DNA of 59,827 nt from Gammaproteobacteria bacterium (GTDB lineage Bacteria; Pseudomonadota; Gammaproteobacteria; Steroidobacterales; Steroidobacteraceae), in assembly GCA_016874055.1 (NCBI GenBank), contig VGVG01000008.1:1-59827 (forward strand), given 5' to 3'. Under the pieces are notes generated by a model. The model was not told the DNA's origin and ran no database searches. It was given only the letters and a program-made list of their open reading frames with translations. The translations under genes and the position numbers were made by a program. Of the stretch, positions 35,557 to 46,873 are shown piece by piece. Each line of letters begins with the position of its first letter. Position 1 is the stretch's first letter.

Positions 35557-37140
35557 ATGATTCTTGGCGACGAAATAGCGCGGCGCCGTACATTCGCGAT
35601 CATCTCTCACCCTGATGCGGGTAAGACGACACTGACTGAAAAGCTGCTGCTGTTCGGTGGCGCCATTCAGCTCGCCGGAACGGTGAAGGGACGTAAGGCA
35701 GCGCGGCATGCTACCTCCGATTGGATGCGGCTTGAGCAGCAGCGCGGCATTTCCATCACCTCATCGGTGATGCAGTTTCCGTATGGCGATTGCATCGTGA
35801 ATCTTCTCGATACACCGGGACACGAGGACTTCTCCGAAGATACCTATCGCACTCTGACGGCAGTCGATTCTGCATTGATGGTCATCGACTGCGCGAAGGG
35901 GGTCGAGGGACGAACAATAAAGTTGATGGAAGTGTGTCGATTACGTGCGACGCCGATCATGACCTTCATAAACAAGCTCGACCGCGATGGTCGCGCACCC
36001 ATCGTGCTTCTGGATGAAATCGAAAAGGTATTGGGAATCGCGACGGCACCTGTGACTTGGCCGATTGGTATGGGTCGCGAGCTCAAGGGTATCTACCACC
36101 TTCTCGAGGATCGCATTTATGTCTACCACGCCGGCGAGCGTAGTCGTGTCGGCGAAAATTTGGTCATCGATGGATTACACAGCAATGCCGGGCTCGAGTT
36201 ATTGGCCGAACAAGCAGCGACAATCGATCAGGAGATAGAGCTCGTTCGGGGAGCCACACAAGAATTCGATCTCGAAAAATATCGTGCAGGTCGACAGACT
36301 CCGGTATTTTTCGGCTCTGCCATCGCCAACTTCGGTATCGAGGAGCTGCTCAAGACATTCACTCGTCATGCGCCGGGCCCGCTCTCGCGTTCGACTCGGC
36401 AGAGGGAGGTCGAGCCAACCGAGTCCAAGCTCACAGGCTTCGTGTTTAAGATTCAGGCGAATATGGATCCGTCCCACCGAGACCGAATCGCCTTCCTAAG
36501 GCTCTGCTCGGGCAAGTACAGCCGGGGCATGAAAATGCACCACGTACGCCTCGACAAGGATGCTCGAATCGCCGATGCCTTGACCTTTTTGTCAAGTGAA
36601 CGTTCGGCCGTCGAAGACGCTTATGCTGGCGATATCATCGGCTTACACAATCACGGTACCATCAATATTGGCGACACCTTTACCGAGGGCGAGGACCTTG
36701 GATTTACGGGTATCCCGAGCTTCGCACCCGAGCTCTTCCGTCGAGCTGTGCTCAAAGATCCACTCAAAATGAAAGCCTTGTTAAAGGGGCTTAGCCAGCT
36801 TTGTGAGGAGGGGGCAACGCAGTTGTTCCGTCCACTACGTAACAATGACCAGATTCTGGGAGCAGTGGGGCAGCTGCAATTCGAAGTGGCAGCGTTCCGG
36901 CTGGCTGACGAATATTCAGTACAGTGTACTTTCGAGCCAATCGGCGTACACACGGCCCGCTGGGTGTATTGCGACGATGAACGTAAGCTCGCTGAGTTCA
37001 AAACTAAGGCCTATGATCACCTCGCGGTGGATCACAGCGGTGCTCTCTTATATCTTGCTCCCTCGAGGGTCAATCTCGATCTGACCATCGAGCGCTGGCC
37101 GAAAATCGCCTTTAGAGAGACCCGCGAGCAGGTCAATTGA
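35557..37140 (+). CDS. prfC: Peptide chain release factor 3
   Basis: The 527-residue translational GTPase recycles RF1/RF2. G1 is [13 protein letters not shown], the switch region shows [12 protein letters not shown]3 is [15 protein letters not shown] and G4 is NKLDRDGR. Length equals E. coli RF3 within a few residues. I use ATG 35557, behind AGAGG; a longer frame overlaps rimI and is not credible. Confidence 0.97.
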   Translation: MILGDEIARRRTFAIISHPDAGKTTLTEKLLLFGGAIQLAGTVKGRKAARHATSDWMRLEQQRGISITSSVMQFPYGDCIVNLLDTPGHEDFSEDTYRTLTAVDSALMVIDCAKGVEGRTIKLMEVCRLRATPIMTFINKLDRDGRAPIVLLDEIEKVLGIATAPVTWPIGMGRELKGIYHLLEDRIYVYHAGERSRVGENLVIDGLHSNAGLELLAEQAATIDQEIELVRGATQEFDLEKYRAGRQTPVFFGSAIANFGIEELLKTFTRHAPGPLSRSTRQREVEPTESKLTGFVFKIQANMDPSHRDRIAFLRLCSGKYSRGMKMHHVRLDKDARIADALTFLSSERSAVEDAYAGDIIGLHNHGTINIGDTFTEGEDLGFTGIPSFAPELFRRAVLKDPLKMKALLKGLSQLCEEGATQLFRPLRNNDQILGAVGQLQFEVAAFRLADEYSVQCTFEPIGVHTARWVYCDDERKLAEFKTKAYDHLAVDHSGALLYLAPSRVNLDLTIERWPKIAFRETREQVN

Positions 37141-37141
37141 T

Positions 37142-38392
37142 ATGACGAGCCTGTACAAGCGCCGCGACACCGTATCCTGGGCGCTGTACGATTGGGCCAA
37201 CTCGGCGTTCGCCACTACCGTCCTCGCTGGCTTTTTCCCGGTGTTCTTTCAGCAGTTCTGGAGCACTGGCGTCGACCCGACCGTCAGCACCTCTCGACTC
37301 GGTTTCGCCAATGGCATCGCGGGCATGGTCGTTGGCGTGTTGGCACCGGTGCTCGGTGCCATCGCTGACCGCACGGCTGGTCGAAAGCGTCAACTGGTAG
37401 CGTGGTCTACGCTCGGCGTCGTTGGTACAGCGGCGATGGGTTTCATTAACCAAGGTGAGTGGTGGTGGGCGGCAGCGTGTCTTGTCATAGCCGGTATTGG
37501 CTTTAACGCTGCGAATATTTTCTACGACGCCCTGTTACTCGATGTTGCCTCCGAGCGCGAATTCGATCAGGTCTCGGCCTTTGGTTATTCGATGGGTTAT
37601 CTCGGTGGAGGACTACTGTTTGCCATCAACGTGGTCATGACTTTAAATCCATATTGGTTCGGACTTGAGAGTGCCGCTGAAGCGGTGCAGTTCTCATTCC
37701 TTACGGTAGCGGCGTGGTGGTTCTTGTTCATGTTGCCGCTTGCGCGAAATGTCAGAGAGAGACCGGTGTCCGGTCCGAAGGTGTCGTTCTTTATCGCCAC
37801 AAGCGATGGATTTCGTGAACTGAAATCGACCGTGCAGCACATCGGTCAGCACCGTAACATCATGCTATTTCTCGTGGCGTATTGGCTGTACATAGATGGC
37901 GTGCATACCGTTTACGTCATGGCAATTGATTACGGTATCGCGCTTGGGTTGCCGTCGTCGAGTTTGCTTGTCGCCTTGTTGCTAACGCAGTTCGTCTCCT
38001 TTCCGTCGGCCCTCGCGCTCGGGTATTTGGGAAATCGTTGGGGGCCGAAGCGGGGAATTTTACTTTGTATCTTAGTTTATCTATCGGCAACGCTTTACGC
38101 CTACTTCCTCGACACCGTCGTCGAATTCTTTGTCCTCGCCGTGGTGGTTGGGCTTGTTCAAGGGGGTATCCAGAGCCTCTCGCGGTCAATGTTTGGTCGA
38201 CTTGTACCTGAAGGCAAGGGTGGAGAATTCTTCGGGTTCTTTAACCTCATGGGGAAATTCGCGAGTTTCCTTGGTCCCATGCTGATTGCTACCGTCGCGC
38301 TAATGACTGGCGATTCACGCTTGTCTGTGACGTCGCTGATCGTGCTTTTCATTGCAGGGGGCATCGTGCTGCGAAGGGTGTCGGGTCGATGA
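37142..38392 (+). CDS. MFS transporter, UMF1/Atg22-like
   Basis: The 416-residue membrane protein has about 12 transmembrane helices. It starts KRRDTVSWALYDWANSAFATTV, the hallmark of the UMF1 (unknown major facilitator) family related to Atg22. GGIQSLSRSMFGRLVPEGKGGEFFGFF in the second half is also diagnostic. The substrate is unknown; Atg22 exports amino acids from vacuoles. It starts one base past prfC and overlaps the next gene by four bases. Confidence 0.88.
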   Translation: MTSLYKRRDTVSWALYDWANSAFATTVLAGFFPVFFQQFWSTGVDPTVSTSRLGFANGIAGMVVGVLAPVLGAIADRTAGRKRQLVAWSTLGVVGTAAMGFINQGEWWWAAACLVIAGIGFNAANIFYDALLLDVASEREFDQVSAFGYSMGYLGGGLLFAINVVMTLNPYWFGLESAAEAVQFSFLTVAAWWFLFMLPLARNVRERPVSGPKVSFFIATSDGFRELKSTVQHIGQHRNIMLFLVAYWLYIDGVHTVYVMAIDYGIALGLPSSSLLVALLLTQFVSFPSALALGYLGNRWGPKRGILLCILVYLSATLYAYFLDTVVEFFVLAVVVGLVQGGIQSLSRSMFGRLVPEGKGGEFFGFFNLMGKFASFLGPMLIATVALMTGDSRLSVTSLIVLFIAGGIVLRRVSGR

Positions 38393-38997
38393 GTGGATTT
38401 CCCTACCTGCCGCCGGAGACGCCGCAGGTCAAAAGTTGGTGGCGACGCGGAGTGGGACAGAGCGCTTTGCGGCTCGGTGGCTGGCGTATCGAGGGTAACC
38501 TCCCGAACCTACGTAAGTTTGTTCTGATCGTGGCGCCTCATACCTCAAACTGGGATTTCATTGTCGGGTTCACGGTTTACTTGGCGCTGCGGCTCGAAAC
38601 GGTCTGGCTCGCTAAGCACACGGTGCTGCGTGGTCCTTTGGGCCCAATCGGCCGTTATTTCGGCGGAGTAGCCATCGACCGCACCCGAGCCGGGAATATC
38701 GTACAGGCTTATATCGACGAATTCGCGAAGCGCGAGCGAATGGTACTCACGCTAACGCCGGAGGGGACTCGCAGTCGCGTTTCGCAGTGGAGGAAGGGGT
38801 TTCATAACGTGGCGCGCAGTGCGGGGGTGCCGGTCGTTCCGGTAGCGCTCGATTTCTCACGTCGTCGTGCCATTCTCGGTCCGCCGATTGACGTGACTGA
38901 CGATTACATTGCAGATCTCGTACGCATCAAGCCGTTCTTTAAGGCTAAGATGGCTAAGGATCCTTCAAAGTTCGACGAGTCCCTGCCGATAAGCTGA
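38389..38997 (+). CDS. PlsC-like lysophospholipid acyltransferase family protein
   Basis: The 202-residue putative glycerolipid acyltransferase has the H-x4-D motif in APHTSNWDF (about 50-55), then GGVAIDRTRAGN and LTPEGTRSRVSQWRKGF, the conserved second and third acyltransferase motifs. It is shorter than classic PlsC and has no clear membrane anchor. It overlaps the transporter gene by four bases and the convergent mtfA-like gene by 44 bp at its 3' end. Confidence 0.85.
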   Translation: MSGFPYLPPETPQVKSWWRRGVGQSALRLGGWRIEGNLPNLRKFVLIVAPHTSNWDFIVGFTVYLALRLETVWLAKHTVLRGPLGPIGRYFGGVAIDRTRAGNIVQAYIDEFAKRERMVLTLTPEGTRSRVSQWRKGFHNVARSAGVPVVPVALDFSRRRAILGPPIDVTDDYIADLVRIKPFFKAKMAKDPSKFDESLPIS

Positions 38998-39805
38998 TCG
39001 CGCTTGGTCGGAAGAGATCGGAATCCGGTGCAAACCAAGCGGCCGGATCAAGCTTGAACGATTCGCGAAGCAGCACGTAGAGCGTCGGGTGGCGATCTCG
39101 CAGATCGACGGGCCGCTCGAAGAAAAACTCGGCCGACACGGCCAAGAATTCCGTCAGATCCTCAGCTCCGTATGGATCGAGAAGCGTCTCTTCGCCGCGA
39201 CTAACGGCCTCGCGAAGGGATTCGTAAGCGGCCTTGAGTGCTGAGCGAGTAGCGCGATCACCGCCGGGATGGCTGTGCTCGAGAAAGTGCGTGATCTCAT
39301 GAATGACGACGTTGTATCCGTCATCGCGCGTTTGACCATCGGCTACGTCCCGCCAAGACAGCACGATACGATCACTGCCCTGTGATTGACCGGAGATTAC
39401 GCGATAACCCTCGGTGACAACCCCCGTCTCTTCGTCCTCATCTGACTCGTCGACGACGAACTCATCGGGGTGGAGGGTGATGCCATGCAAATCGTCGAAC
39501 GGATAGTCGTCCCATCCAAGTGTCACGATACATGCTTGGGTTGCAATCATCTTCCGCATTTCGTCGGTCACCGCAAATCCGTTGGCGCCTTCGAAGGGGA
39601 TTCGTTCAACGAATTCCCTGACACGCGGTACTAGTTTGTCCCGAAGAGCCTCCGGAAGGTGCGGCCAAAGACGCACCTGACGAGTAACTACCGCCGGCAG
39701 ATTCGGAGGGGTGAGGGACATGGGGTAAACAGATTTACCAAATCGTCGCCACAGCAACCAACCCACGATACCCGCGGCAGCCAGAACGATGAGGATCCGC
39801 AGCAT
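38954..39805 (-). CDS. MtfA-family zinc metallopeptidase
   Basis: The 283-residue protein has an N-terminal membrane helix (about 3-20) and a peptidase domain. HEITHFLEH (about 168-176) is the HExxH zinc motif, and DLTEFLAVSAEFFFERP supplies the third ligand region, as in MtfA, which in enteric bacteria titrates the Mlc repressor. E. coli MtfA is cytosolic without an anchor, so this copy differs. It lies two bases downstream of valS. Confidence 0.85.
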   Translation of the reverse strand: MLRILIVLAAAGIVGWLLWRRFGKSVYPMSLTPPNLPAVVTRQVRLWPHLPEALRDKLVPRVREFVERIPFEGANGFAVTDEMRKMIATQACIVTLGWDDYPFDDLHGITLHPDEFVVDESDEDEETGVVTEGYRVISGQSQGSDRIVLSWRDVADGQTRDDGYNVVIHEITHFLEHSHPGGDRATRSALKAAYESLREAVSRGEETLLDPYGAEDLTEFLAVSAEFFFERPVDLRDRHPTLYVLLRESFKLDPAAWFAPDSDLFRPSAISLSAGTRRTLKDP

Positions 39806-39807
39806 CT

Positions 39808-42600
39808 TTATAGAATCTCGCGGACGCGTTTATGCTGCGCCTCAAGACTTGCGAGCGTGTGCTCAAAGTCGGCGATTCGAGTTTTCTCCTGCATGACAAC
39901 TTCAGGCGGGGCGTTACGGATAAAATTCTCGTTGGCTAGCTTGGCGCTCACACGTTTAATTTCATCGTGGACCTTCGCGATACGTTTATCGAGTCGGGCC
40001 GCCTCAGCCTTGGGGTCGATAAGGCCCGCCATGGGTACAAGGACTCGCATTGTGCCGACCACGGCGGTGGCTGAGGGCGGTGCCGACTCGCCAGCCTCCA
40101 AGATGCACAGAGTTTTGAGTCCAGCGAGGCGCTGCAAGTAAGCCGCGTACGTTACAACGCGATCTCGATCGGTCGGATTAACGTTTTCGAGTAGTGTCGG
40201 CAGCTTACGGGAGGGGCTGATATTCATTTCGCCGCGAATTTGTCGCACGCCGAGGACGAAGGCTTTAATCCACTCGACATCGGTTTCCGCGGAAGAGTCG
40301 CTCCTGTAGTCCGCTATCTTCGGCCAAGATGCCGCCATGATCGTGGTTGCACCACCCGGATGTTTACCGGCAAGCGGCGCGATACGTTGCCAGATTTCCT
40401 CAGTGATGAACGGCATTAGCGGATGCCAAGCACGTAAAAGACCTTCGAGCACCTGCGCAAGAGTTCGTCGTGCCGCTCGCTTTGCCTGGTCGCTTGAGCC
40501 TTCATCCTGAAAAACAGGCTTGGTAAGTTCTAGGTACCAATCGCAGAACTCGTACCACGTAAAATCATAGAGTGCGGTCGCGGCGAAATCAAAACGATAA
40601 TCAGCAAAAGACTGCTCCGCTTCGCGCAGTGTGCGAGCGAAGCGGGAAAGGATCCATTGGTCCGCCACACCGGGTTCAACATCCCCGGTCAGTAATTCTG
40701 GATCAAGCGGCTTGCTCTCGCCATCCTCAAGCTGCATGAGCACGAAGCGGGAGGCGTTCCAGAGCTTATTGCAGAAGTTGCGGTAGCCGCCAACTCGTGC
40801 AAGGTCAAAACGAAGGTCTGCACTTTGTGTGGCAAGAGAAGCGAAGGTCAGTCGCAACGCGTCGGTGCCGTAGGCGTTGATGCCATCCGGAAACGCTTTT
40901 TGGGTGGCTTTCTCGATGGACGGCGCTAGTCTCGGTTGTACCAAGCCAGTCGTTCGTTTGCGAACGAGATCTCCAAGTGCGATACCGTCCACAACATCGA
41001 GCGGATCGATGACATTACCTTTCGACTTCGACATTTTTTGCCCTTCGAAGTCGCGAACGAGGCCGTGGACGTAGACTTCCCTGAAGGGGACGTCGCCCAT
41101 GAATTTGATCCCCATCATGATCATCCGGGCAACCCAGAAGAAGATGATATCGAAGCCAGTGACGAGGACTGAAGTGGGATAAAAACGTTTGAGGTCGGCG
41201 GTCTCGGCAGGCCAGCCGAGTGTGGAAAAGGGCCAGAGCGCTGACGAGAACCAGGTATCTAGCACATCCTCGTCTTGACGGAGCGAAATCGTTGCGGCGA
41301 TGTCATGTCGCTGACGGACCTCCTCCTCGGAGCGACCAACGTACATGCGACCGCTGTCGTCGTACCACGCGGGGATGCGATGGCCCCACCAGAGTTGGCG
41401 GCTGATGCACCAGTCCTTGATATTACGCATCCACTCAAAATAAGTGTGCTCCCAATTCTGCGGCACGAACTTGATCGAGCCGTTTTTAACGGCTTCGACA
41501 GCGGGTTCGGCGAACGGCGCCACTTTCACGTACCACTGGTCAGTGATGTAAGGCTCAATGACCGAGCTGGAGCGTTCACCTCGTGGCACCATGAGCTTGT
41601 ACTTATCGATACGCTCAATTAGTTCAGCATTTTTGAGCTCAGTAATCACACGCTCGCGTGCAGCGAATCGATCGAGGCCACGCAGGCGCTCCGGCGCGGC
41701 ATTGTTGATACGTGCATCGCGCGTGAACACATTGATCTGTTCGAGGTTGTGACGCGCACCAACGTCATAATCGTTGAAGTCGTGTGCCGGCGTGATTTTC
41801 ACGCAACCCGAACCGAATTCAGGGTCGACGTAATCATCTGCAATGATCGGTATGAGTCGATTGGTAATGGGCAGGCGAACCTGCTTACCTACGAGATTCA
41901 GGTAGCGTGCGTCCTTCGGATTAACGGCGACGGCCGTATCGCCAAGCAGGGTTTCAGGGCGCGTGGTCGCGACGACGACGTAACCACCGCTATCGGCAAG
42001 CGGGTAACGAAGATGCCAAAGTGAACCTTCCTCCTCGGTGTTCAGCACTTCGAGGTCTGACACAGCGGTCTGCAGCACCGGATCCCAGTTTACAAGGCGC
42101 TTTCCCCGGTAGATCAGACCTTCCTCATAGAGACGAACAAAGACTTCCGTCACGGCCTTGGAGAGACTCTCGTCCATGGTGAACCGATCGCGCGACCAGT
42201 CGACCGATGCACCGAGGCGACGCATCTGTCGAGCGATCGTATCGCCCGATTCGCCTTTCCACTTCCAGACTCGCTTAATGAATTCCTGGCGACCAAGCAT
42301 CGCTCGGCTCGTGCCCTCGCTCTCGAGCTGTCGTTCCACCACCATCTGCGTGGCGATACCGGCGTGGTCGGTGCCAGGCTGCCAAAGTGTGGCGTCGCCC
42401 CGCATGCGGTGATAGCGGATCAGCGCGTCCATGATCGTGTCCTGGAACGCATGCCCCATGTGCAGCGCACCCGTAACGTTCGGTGGTGGGATGACGATGC
42501 AATAATCGGTACCCAGACCCTGCGGCGCAAAAAGACCCGAGGATTCCCAACGCGCATAGATCCGCTGTTCAATGTCAGCCGGCGTGTAAGCCTTATCCAT
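39808..42600 (-). CDS. valS: Valyl-tRNA synthetase
   Basis: The 930-residue class I synthetase has the HIGH-type motif ALHMGHAF near residue 44, [12 protein letters not shown] near 535, a CP1 editing domain between, and a C-terminal coiled coil (about 860-930) rich in Lys/Glu. I use ATG 42600 ([15 protein letters not shown]); an upstream in-frame extension has no family match. It is 31 bp downstream of pepA, and a valS/pepA/lptFG arrangement is common in gammaproteobacteria. Confidence 0.97.
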   Translation of the reverse strand: MDKAYTPADIEQRIYARWESSGLFAPQGLGTDYCIVIPPPNVTGALHMGHAFQDTIMDALIRYHRMRGDATLWQPGTDHAGIATQMVVERQLESEGTSRAMLGRQEFIKRVWKWKGESGDTIARQMRRLGASVDWSRDRFTMDESLSKAVTEVFVRLYEEGLIYRGKRLVNWDPVLQTAVSDLEVLNTEEEGSLWHLRYPLADSGGYVVVATTRPETLLGDTAVAVNPKDARYLNLVGKQVRLPITNRLIPIIADDYVDPEFGSGCVKITPAHDFNDYDVGARHNLEQINVFTRDARINNAAPERLRGLDRFAARERVITELKNAELIERIDKYKLMVPRGERSSSVIEPYITDQWYVKVAPFAEPAVEAVKNGSIKFVPQNWEHTYFEWMRNIKDWCISRQLWWGHRIPAWYDDSGRMYVGRSEEEVRQRHDIAATISLRQDEDVLDTWFSSALWPFSTLGWPAETADLKRFYPTSVLVTGFDIIFFWVARMIMMGIKFMGDVPFREVYVHGLVRDFEGQKMSKSKGNVIDPLDVVDGIALGDLVRKRTTGLVQPRLAPSIEKATQKAFPDGINAYGTDALRLTFASLATQSADLRFDLARVGGYRNFCNKLWNASRFVLMQLEDGESKPLDPELLTGDVEPGVADQWILSRFARTLREAEQSFADYRFDFAATALYDFTWYEFCDWYLELTKPVFQDEGSSDQAKRAARRTLAQVLEGLLRAWHPLMPFITEEIWQRIAPLAGKHPGGATTIMAASWPKIADYRSDSSAETDVEWIKAFVLGVRQIRGEMNISPSRKLPTLLENVNPTDRDRVVTYAAYLQRLAGLKTLCILEAGESAPPSATAVVGTMRVLVPMAGLIDPKAEAARLDKRIAKVHDEIKRVSAKLANENFIRNAPPEVVMQEKTRIADFEHTLASLEAQHKRVREIL

Positions 42601-42631
42601 GACGCTGTCGCAGCGACGAGTCGGGGTTGAA

Positions 42632-44122
42632 TCAGCGCGCGGCACGACGGATCAAGAAATCCGTCAACAACGCGATGGGCCGACCAGTGCTACCTTTGGC
42701 TGCACCGCCGACGTAGGCCGAGCCCGCGATGTCCATGTGCGCCCAGCGCAGACCTTCGGTGAACTTAGCAAGGAACGCCGCAGCTGTGAGCGCGCCGCCA
42801 TCGCGCCCTGCCACGTTTGCGAGGTCGGCGAAATTGCTTTTAAGCTGCTCTGCGTACTCCTCAGTGCAGGGCAGGTGCCATGCAAGATCGTCTGCACGAA
42901 CGCCTGAGGCTACAAGCTCCCGTGCCAACGCATCATCGTTGGCCATGACACCGGTATGGTGGTGGCCGAGTGCAATAACACAGGCGCCGGTCAACGTCGC
43001 GAGATCGATCACAGTCTGCGGTTTGTAGCGACGCGCATAGTGCAACGCATCCGAGAGAATGAGACGACCTTCGGCGTCGGTATTTAAAATTTCTACCGTG
43101 AGGCCTGCCGCACTGGTAACGATGTCGCCTGGCTTGGTTGCTCGACCGCTCGGCATATTCTCGCAGGTGGGCACGAGACCGACTAGGTTAAGCGAAAGCT
43201 GGAGTTCCGCGACGACCGACATGGCACCGATGACGGCAGCCGCACCCGACATGTCGAATTTCATTTCGTCCATGGCCGCCGGGTCTTTGAGCGAGATACC
43301 GCCGGTGTCAAAGGTGATGCCCTTGCCCACTAGTACGATCGGCGCACGCGGCGCGCGTGGGCTCTTATATTCCATAACGATAAAACGGGGAGGCTGTTCG
43401 CTACCGGCCGTTACCGACAAGAAGCAACCCATTTTCTCGGCGCGGATCTCCGACTCGTCGAGAACACGAACCTTCACGGTCTTATAGCGACCGCCGAGTT
43501 GGCGGGCCTGATCAGCGAGGTAGTTCGGTGTGCAAACGTTGCCCGGCAGATTAGCGAGGTTACGCATGAGAGTGGCCCCGTTGCCCGAGGCGTCGCCATG
43601 ACGCAGGCCGCGACGGGCTGCTGCCGCGCTTGAGAAGCGCTCGGCACCGAACTTGATGCGCGTCAACTCCGGGGCGGATGGGCGCTTGCCCGACTTCAGG
43701 TCGTTCACGCAATACAACGCCGCATGAGTGATCTCGGCTGCCGAGCGGGAAAAGAGATAATCGTCGAACTCCGAGCTCGCCGGTCGGGAGAGGGCAACTA
43801 CGGCGCTCCTGCACTTTGTTCGGGCAAGGGCAGCGACAGCGGCGTGAAGGGCCTTGCGCCAAGTCTTGCGGGTGACTGCGGTCTTACCCTGACCGACGAG
43901 TAGCAGCCGCGAGGCTTTCATACGCGGGAGGGCGGGCAGCAGTAGGGTCTCGCCCAATCGCCCTGGAAAATCGCCGGATTTGAGGAACTTCGACAGTTTT
44001 CCGCCGGATTGGCGATCGACGCCTTTTCCCGCGGCAGACAACGTTCCCGATTCGTGAACCCCGATGACGAGGCAATCGGCCAGAGTCTGAGCGGGGCTAC
44101 CGGTGAAAATTTCGAATTGCAT
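42632..44122 (-). CDS. pepA: Leucyl aminopeptidase (cytosol aminopeptidase)
   Basis: This 496-residue M17 aminopeptidase uses two metals. [26 protein letters not shown] and the signature [14 protein letters not shown] carry the ligands. ATG 44122 is preceded by a strong GGAGG site, so a frame that runs 49 codons further upstream is not used. In E. coli PepA also binds DNA as a regulator of carAB and Xer recombination; this cannot be judged here. It is divergent from lptF. Confidence 0.96.
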   Translation of the reverse strand: MQFEIFTGSPAQTLADCLVIGVHESGTLSAAGKGVDRQSGGKLSKFLKSGDFPGRLGETLLLPALPRMKASRLLLVGQGKTAVTRKTWRKALHAAVAALARTKCRSAVVALSRPASSEFDDYLFSRSAAEITHAALYCVNDLKSGKRPSAPELTRIKFGAERFSSAAAARRGLRHGDASGNGATLMRNLANLPGNVCTPNYLADQARQLGGRYKTVKVRVLDESEIRAEKMGCFLSVTAGSEQPPRFIVMEYKSPRAPRAPIVLVGKGITFDTGGISLKDPAAMDEMKFDMSGAAAVIGAMSVVAELQLSLNLVGLVPTCENMPSGRATKPGDIVTSAAGLTVEILNTDAEGRLILSDALHYARRYKPQTVIDLATLTGACVIALGHHHTGVMANDDALARELVASGVRADDLAWHLPCTEEYAEQLKSNFADLANVAGRDGGALTAAAFLAKFTEGLRWAHMDIAGSAYVGGAAKGSTGRPIALLTDFLIRRAAR

Positions 44123-44220
44123 CCTGACCTCCGAAAGGGCGCTTACTTGCCCCACGAGCTGCGTGGGTTGCCGTAACATTCTAACGTTTTCCCAAACCGG
44201 CGTTTCGGAGTTGGTATTCC

Positions 44221-45327
44221 GTGCCTCATATTTTGTCTCGCTACATTCTGCGCGAAACCGTTGGCACATGGCTTGGGATCACTGGGGCGCTGCTCGTGAT
44301 CCTGCTGACAAATCAGATCGCTGCGGTTCTGACTCGGGCGGCCGAGCAGGGTTTTCCCCGCGGGGTCGTGCTCGAACTCGTCTGGTTCGGCACCCTATCC
44401 AATCTCGCGGTGATGCTGCCCATCGGTCTTATGCTCGGCGTTGTGGTGGCCTTCGGGCGCCTTTACCACGACAGCGAAATGACAGCGGTTCTCGCTTGTG
44501 GCGTCGACCGCTGGCGCATTCATGCTCCCGTGATCCTTCTTGCCATCGTGCTCTCAAGCATCGTGGCTTGGCTCACGCTCGTCGGTGCGTCGGCCGCCGC
44601 CGCCCGAGTTGAGGCGCTGCGAGCGAGTGCACTTCAGGCCGGAGAGTTTGCGCCGATTACACCGGGACGCTTTCGGAGTTTCGGCGGAGGCAGCGTCGTT
44701 TTCTACGCCGGCGCAGTGGGGCCCGATGGCATATTAGAGCGCGTATTCGTGAAGCGTGTTCGCGACGGTCGATATGAAATCGCTACCGCAGCGAGAGCAC
44801 GTCACTCGGTATCCGCCGATGGTGATCTACAAACACTTACCCTTTTCGAGGGTGAGCGTTACGAAGGACTTCCGGGTTCGAGCGAATTCCGCATCGTACG
44901 CTTTACCACGAACGTGATTCCCGTCCGAGTCCCTTCGATTGCGGCCGGTGCGCGCGACCTCGATGCCGTTCCGACTTCGACGCTGATTGGCTCGAGGGAT
45001 CTTGCGCTTCGTGCAGAGTTGCATTGGCGGATGGCGATGCCGTTGATGGTGTTCGTCTTGGCTATGCTCGCAGTCCCAATTTCCCGGGTGCGCCCACGTC
45101 AGGGGCGCTACTCGCGTCTGTGGCTTGCGATCGTCGTGTACTTTGTCTACCTCAGTATGGTTTCGGTAGCCGAGGTCTGGATGGCTAAGGGCGTAATGCC
45201 CGCAGCGCTCGGCGTATGGTGGGTACACGTCGTTGTAGTGGTGCCGACGCTTTTTTTGGTCGCAGGGCCTGATCTTCGCGCGCATTCGCGTTATCGATAT
45301 ATGCCTACCTCGGCAGGAGCCGCTTGA
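44221..45327 (+). CDS. lptF: LPS export ABC transporter permease LptF
   Basis: The 368-residue inner-membrane permease works with LptG and LptB to extract LPS from the membrane. Six membrane helices are split three and three around a periplasmic jellyroll (about 125-265). It begins SRYILRETVGTWLGITG, the usual LptF start, from GTG 44221 with GGAG upstream. It is divergent from pepA and 2 bp before lptG. Confidence 0.95.
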   Translation: MPHILSRYILRETVGTWLGITGALLVILLTNQIAAVLTRAAEQGFPRGVVLELVWFGTLSNLAVMLPIGLMLGVVVAFGRLYHDSEMTAVLACGVDRWRIHAPVILLAIVLSSIVAWLTLVGASAAAARVEALRASALQAGEFAPITPGRFRSFGGGSVVFYAGAVGPDGILERVFVKRVRDGRYEIATAARARHSVSADGDLQTLTLFEGERYEGLPGSSEFRIVRFTTNVIPVRVPSIAAGARDLDAVPTSTLIGSRDLALRAELHWRMAMPLMVFVLAMLAVPISRVRPRQGRYSRLWLAIVVYFVYLSMVSVAEVWMAKGVMPAALGVWWVHVVVVVPTLFLVAGPDLRAHSRYRYMPTSAGAA

Positions 45328-45329
45328 AG

Positions 45330-46400
45330 ATGTTCGGCATACTCGATCGCTATATCGTACGCAGTGTACTGACCGGCGTTGGCATGGTAGTGCTGGTCTT
45401 GTTGTCGCTCGGTGGCCTGCTCTTATTGATTGGACAGCAAGATGACATCGGCGTCGGTAATTATGACGCCTTCGTTGCTGTGCAGTTCGTGGCGCTCAAC
45501 TTGCCGCAGCAGGCTTGGGAGTTGCTACCCATCAGTGCACTGATCGGGTCACTCATTGGCCTTGGTAACTTGGCGCGAGACAGTGAAATCATCGTCTTGC
45601 GTACGTCGGGGCTTTCAGTCTGGCATCTCGCTCGGTCCGTAGCGCTGTCCGGGCTGATTCTTGCCACTCTCGGGTTGCTTATCGGGGAGGGCTTTGGGCC
45701 GCCGCTTGAGCAATTCGCGCGCCACCAAAAAGTCTTTGCGAAGTTCAACGATATCAGCGTAATAGGGTCAGGCGACGCCTGGGTTCGCGATGGCAATCTG
45801 CTGGTGAACGTCGAGCGACAGACAGGAAAGTCGCAATTTGGCGGCATGATGCTCTATGAAGTCGACAACCTTGGTCGACTGCGCGCCATGGGTCGTGCGG
45901 TCAGTGCGCGCGAGGGCGAGGATGGAGCATGGTCATTAGAGCAATATGACGAAACACGCTTCGCAGGTGATACGCTTTCGAGTGCTCGCGTACCGCGGCG
46001 TGTGCTTAAGTCCGACGTCACAGCAGAGTTTCTCGGCATTGCAGCCGCATCACCTGCGCGATTACCGACGTTGGCGCTATGGGCCATGGCTCGGCACCTT
46101 GATGATAATGGGCTCGACTCAAAGGAAATCCGCTTTGCGCTTTGGTCGCGCATCGCGCGTAGCGTCGCGCCTATCTTCGCGGTCCTGCTGGCATTACCGT
46201 TCGTGTTCGGTTCATTGCGCGCGAGCGGAACGGGTGCAAAGGTAGCTGTCGGATTGATACTCGGTATCGCCTTTTTCTTTCTTCAGCGCCTGCTCGAAAG
46301 CGGTGCGGTAGTATTCAGTGGTAACCCCGCCTTTTTCGCCTGGTTACCCACCGCGCTTATGGCGGCAGTCGCCTTGGTACTGATCCAGAAAACGCGGTGA
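45330..46400 (+). CDS. lptG: LPS export ABC transporter permease LptG
   Basis: The 356-residue partner of LptF has the same layout: helices at about 13-33, 60-82 and 96-120, a periplasmic beta-jellyroll (about 125-265) and three C-terminal helices. It starts GILDRYIVRSVLTG. The ATG at 45330 is preferred over a TTG two codons earlier that overlaps the lptF stop. The next gene overlaps by four bases (GTGA). Confidence 0.95.
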   Translation: MFGILDRYIVRSVLTGVGMVVLVLLSLGGLLLLIGQQDDIGVGNYDAFVAVQFVALNLPQQAWELLPISALIGSLIGLGNLARDSEIIVLRTSGLSVWHLARSVALSGLILATLGLLIGEGFGPPLEQFARHQKVFAKFNDISVIGSGDAWVRDGNLLVNVERQTGKSQFGGMMLYEVDNLGRLRAMGRAVSAREGEDGAWSLEQYDETRFAGDTLSSARVPRRVLKSDVTAEFLGIAAASPARLPTLALWAMARHLDDNGLDSKEIRFALWSRIARSVAPIFAVLLALPFVFGSLRASGTGAKVAVGLILGIAFFFLQRLLESGAVVFSGNPAFFAWLPTALMAAVALVLIQKTR

Positions 46401-46873
46401 GCACAGTGTCCCTGCCGCCGCTCGTCAAAAGAACGACACTGATTGTTCGAGACGTCGCCAAGTCTGTTGCGTTCTATCGAGGCGTGCTCGGCATGGCGGT
46501 CTGGTACGACGACGAGATCATACTCTCCGGAGTCGGGCTCGCAGCGGGATCAAAAGGCGACCGGACGAGGCTAGTCATTATGAAAGCGGAGGATCCGGTC
46601 ATCGGCATGATCGGATTACTCGAATTTGTGGAGCCTCGCTTGCCAGCGCCGAGCCCTCGAGCGCGACTCGGGATAGGAGATATCGTATTTGTTATGCAAG
46701 GTCATGATGTCGCTTTGGTTTATCAGCGCGCGCTTTCTTTCGGCGTGCGTATTCATGCGGCGCCGTATCGGTTCGAAGTACGGGGCGCAGACGGAAAGCA
46801 AGTCGTTATGACCTCCTTGTCACTCTGGGATCCGGACGATTTCTTCATTGAATATAACGAGCGGCATGGGTGA
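46397..46873 (+). CDS. VOC-family (glyoxalase/dioxygenase fold) protein
   Basis: The 158-residue protein has two beta-alpha-beta-beta-beta modules typical of the vicinal oxygen chelate fold (TTLIVRDVAKSVAFYRGVLG at about 13-32, SLWDPDDFFIEYNE near the end with a Glu ligand). The family includes lyases, dioxygenases and resistance proteins, so the reaction is unknown. GTG 46397 overlaps the lptG stop and the 3' end overlaps the cytochrome gene, so it is probably co-transcribed. Confidence 0.75.
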   Translation: MSTVSLPPLVKRTTLIVRDVAKSVAFYRGVLGMAVWYDDEIILSGVGLAAGSKGDRTRLVIMKAEDPVIGMIGLLEFVEPRLPAPSPRARLGIGDIVFVMQGHDVALVYQRALSFGVRIHAAPYRFEVRGADGKQVVMTSLSLWDPDDFFIEYNERHG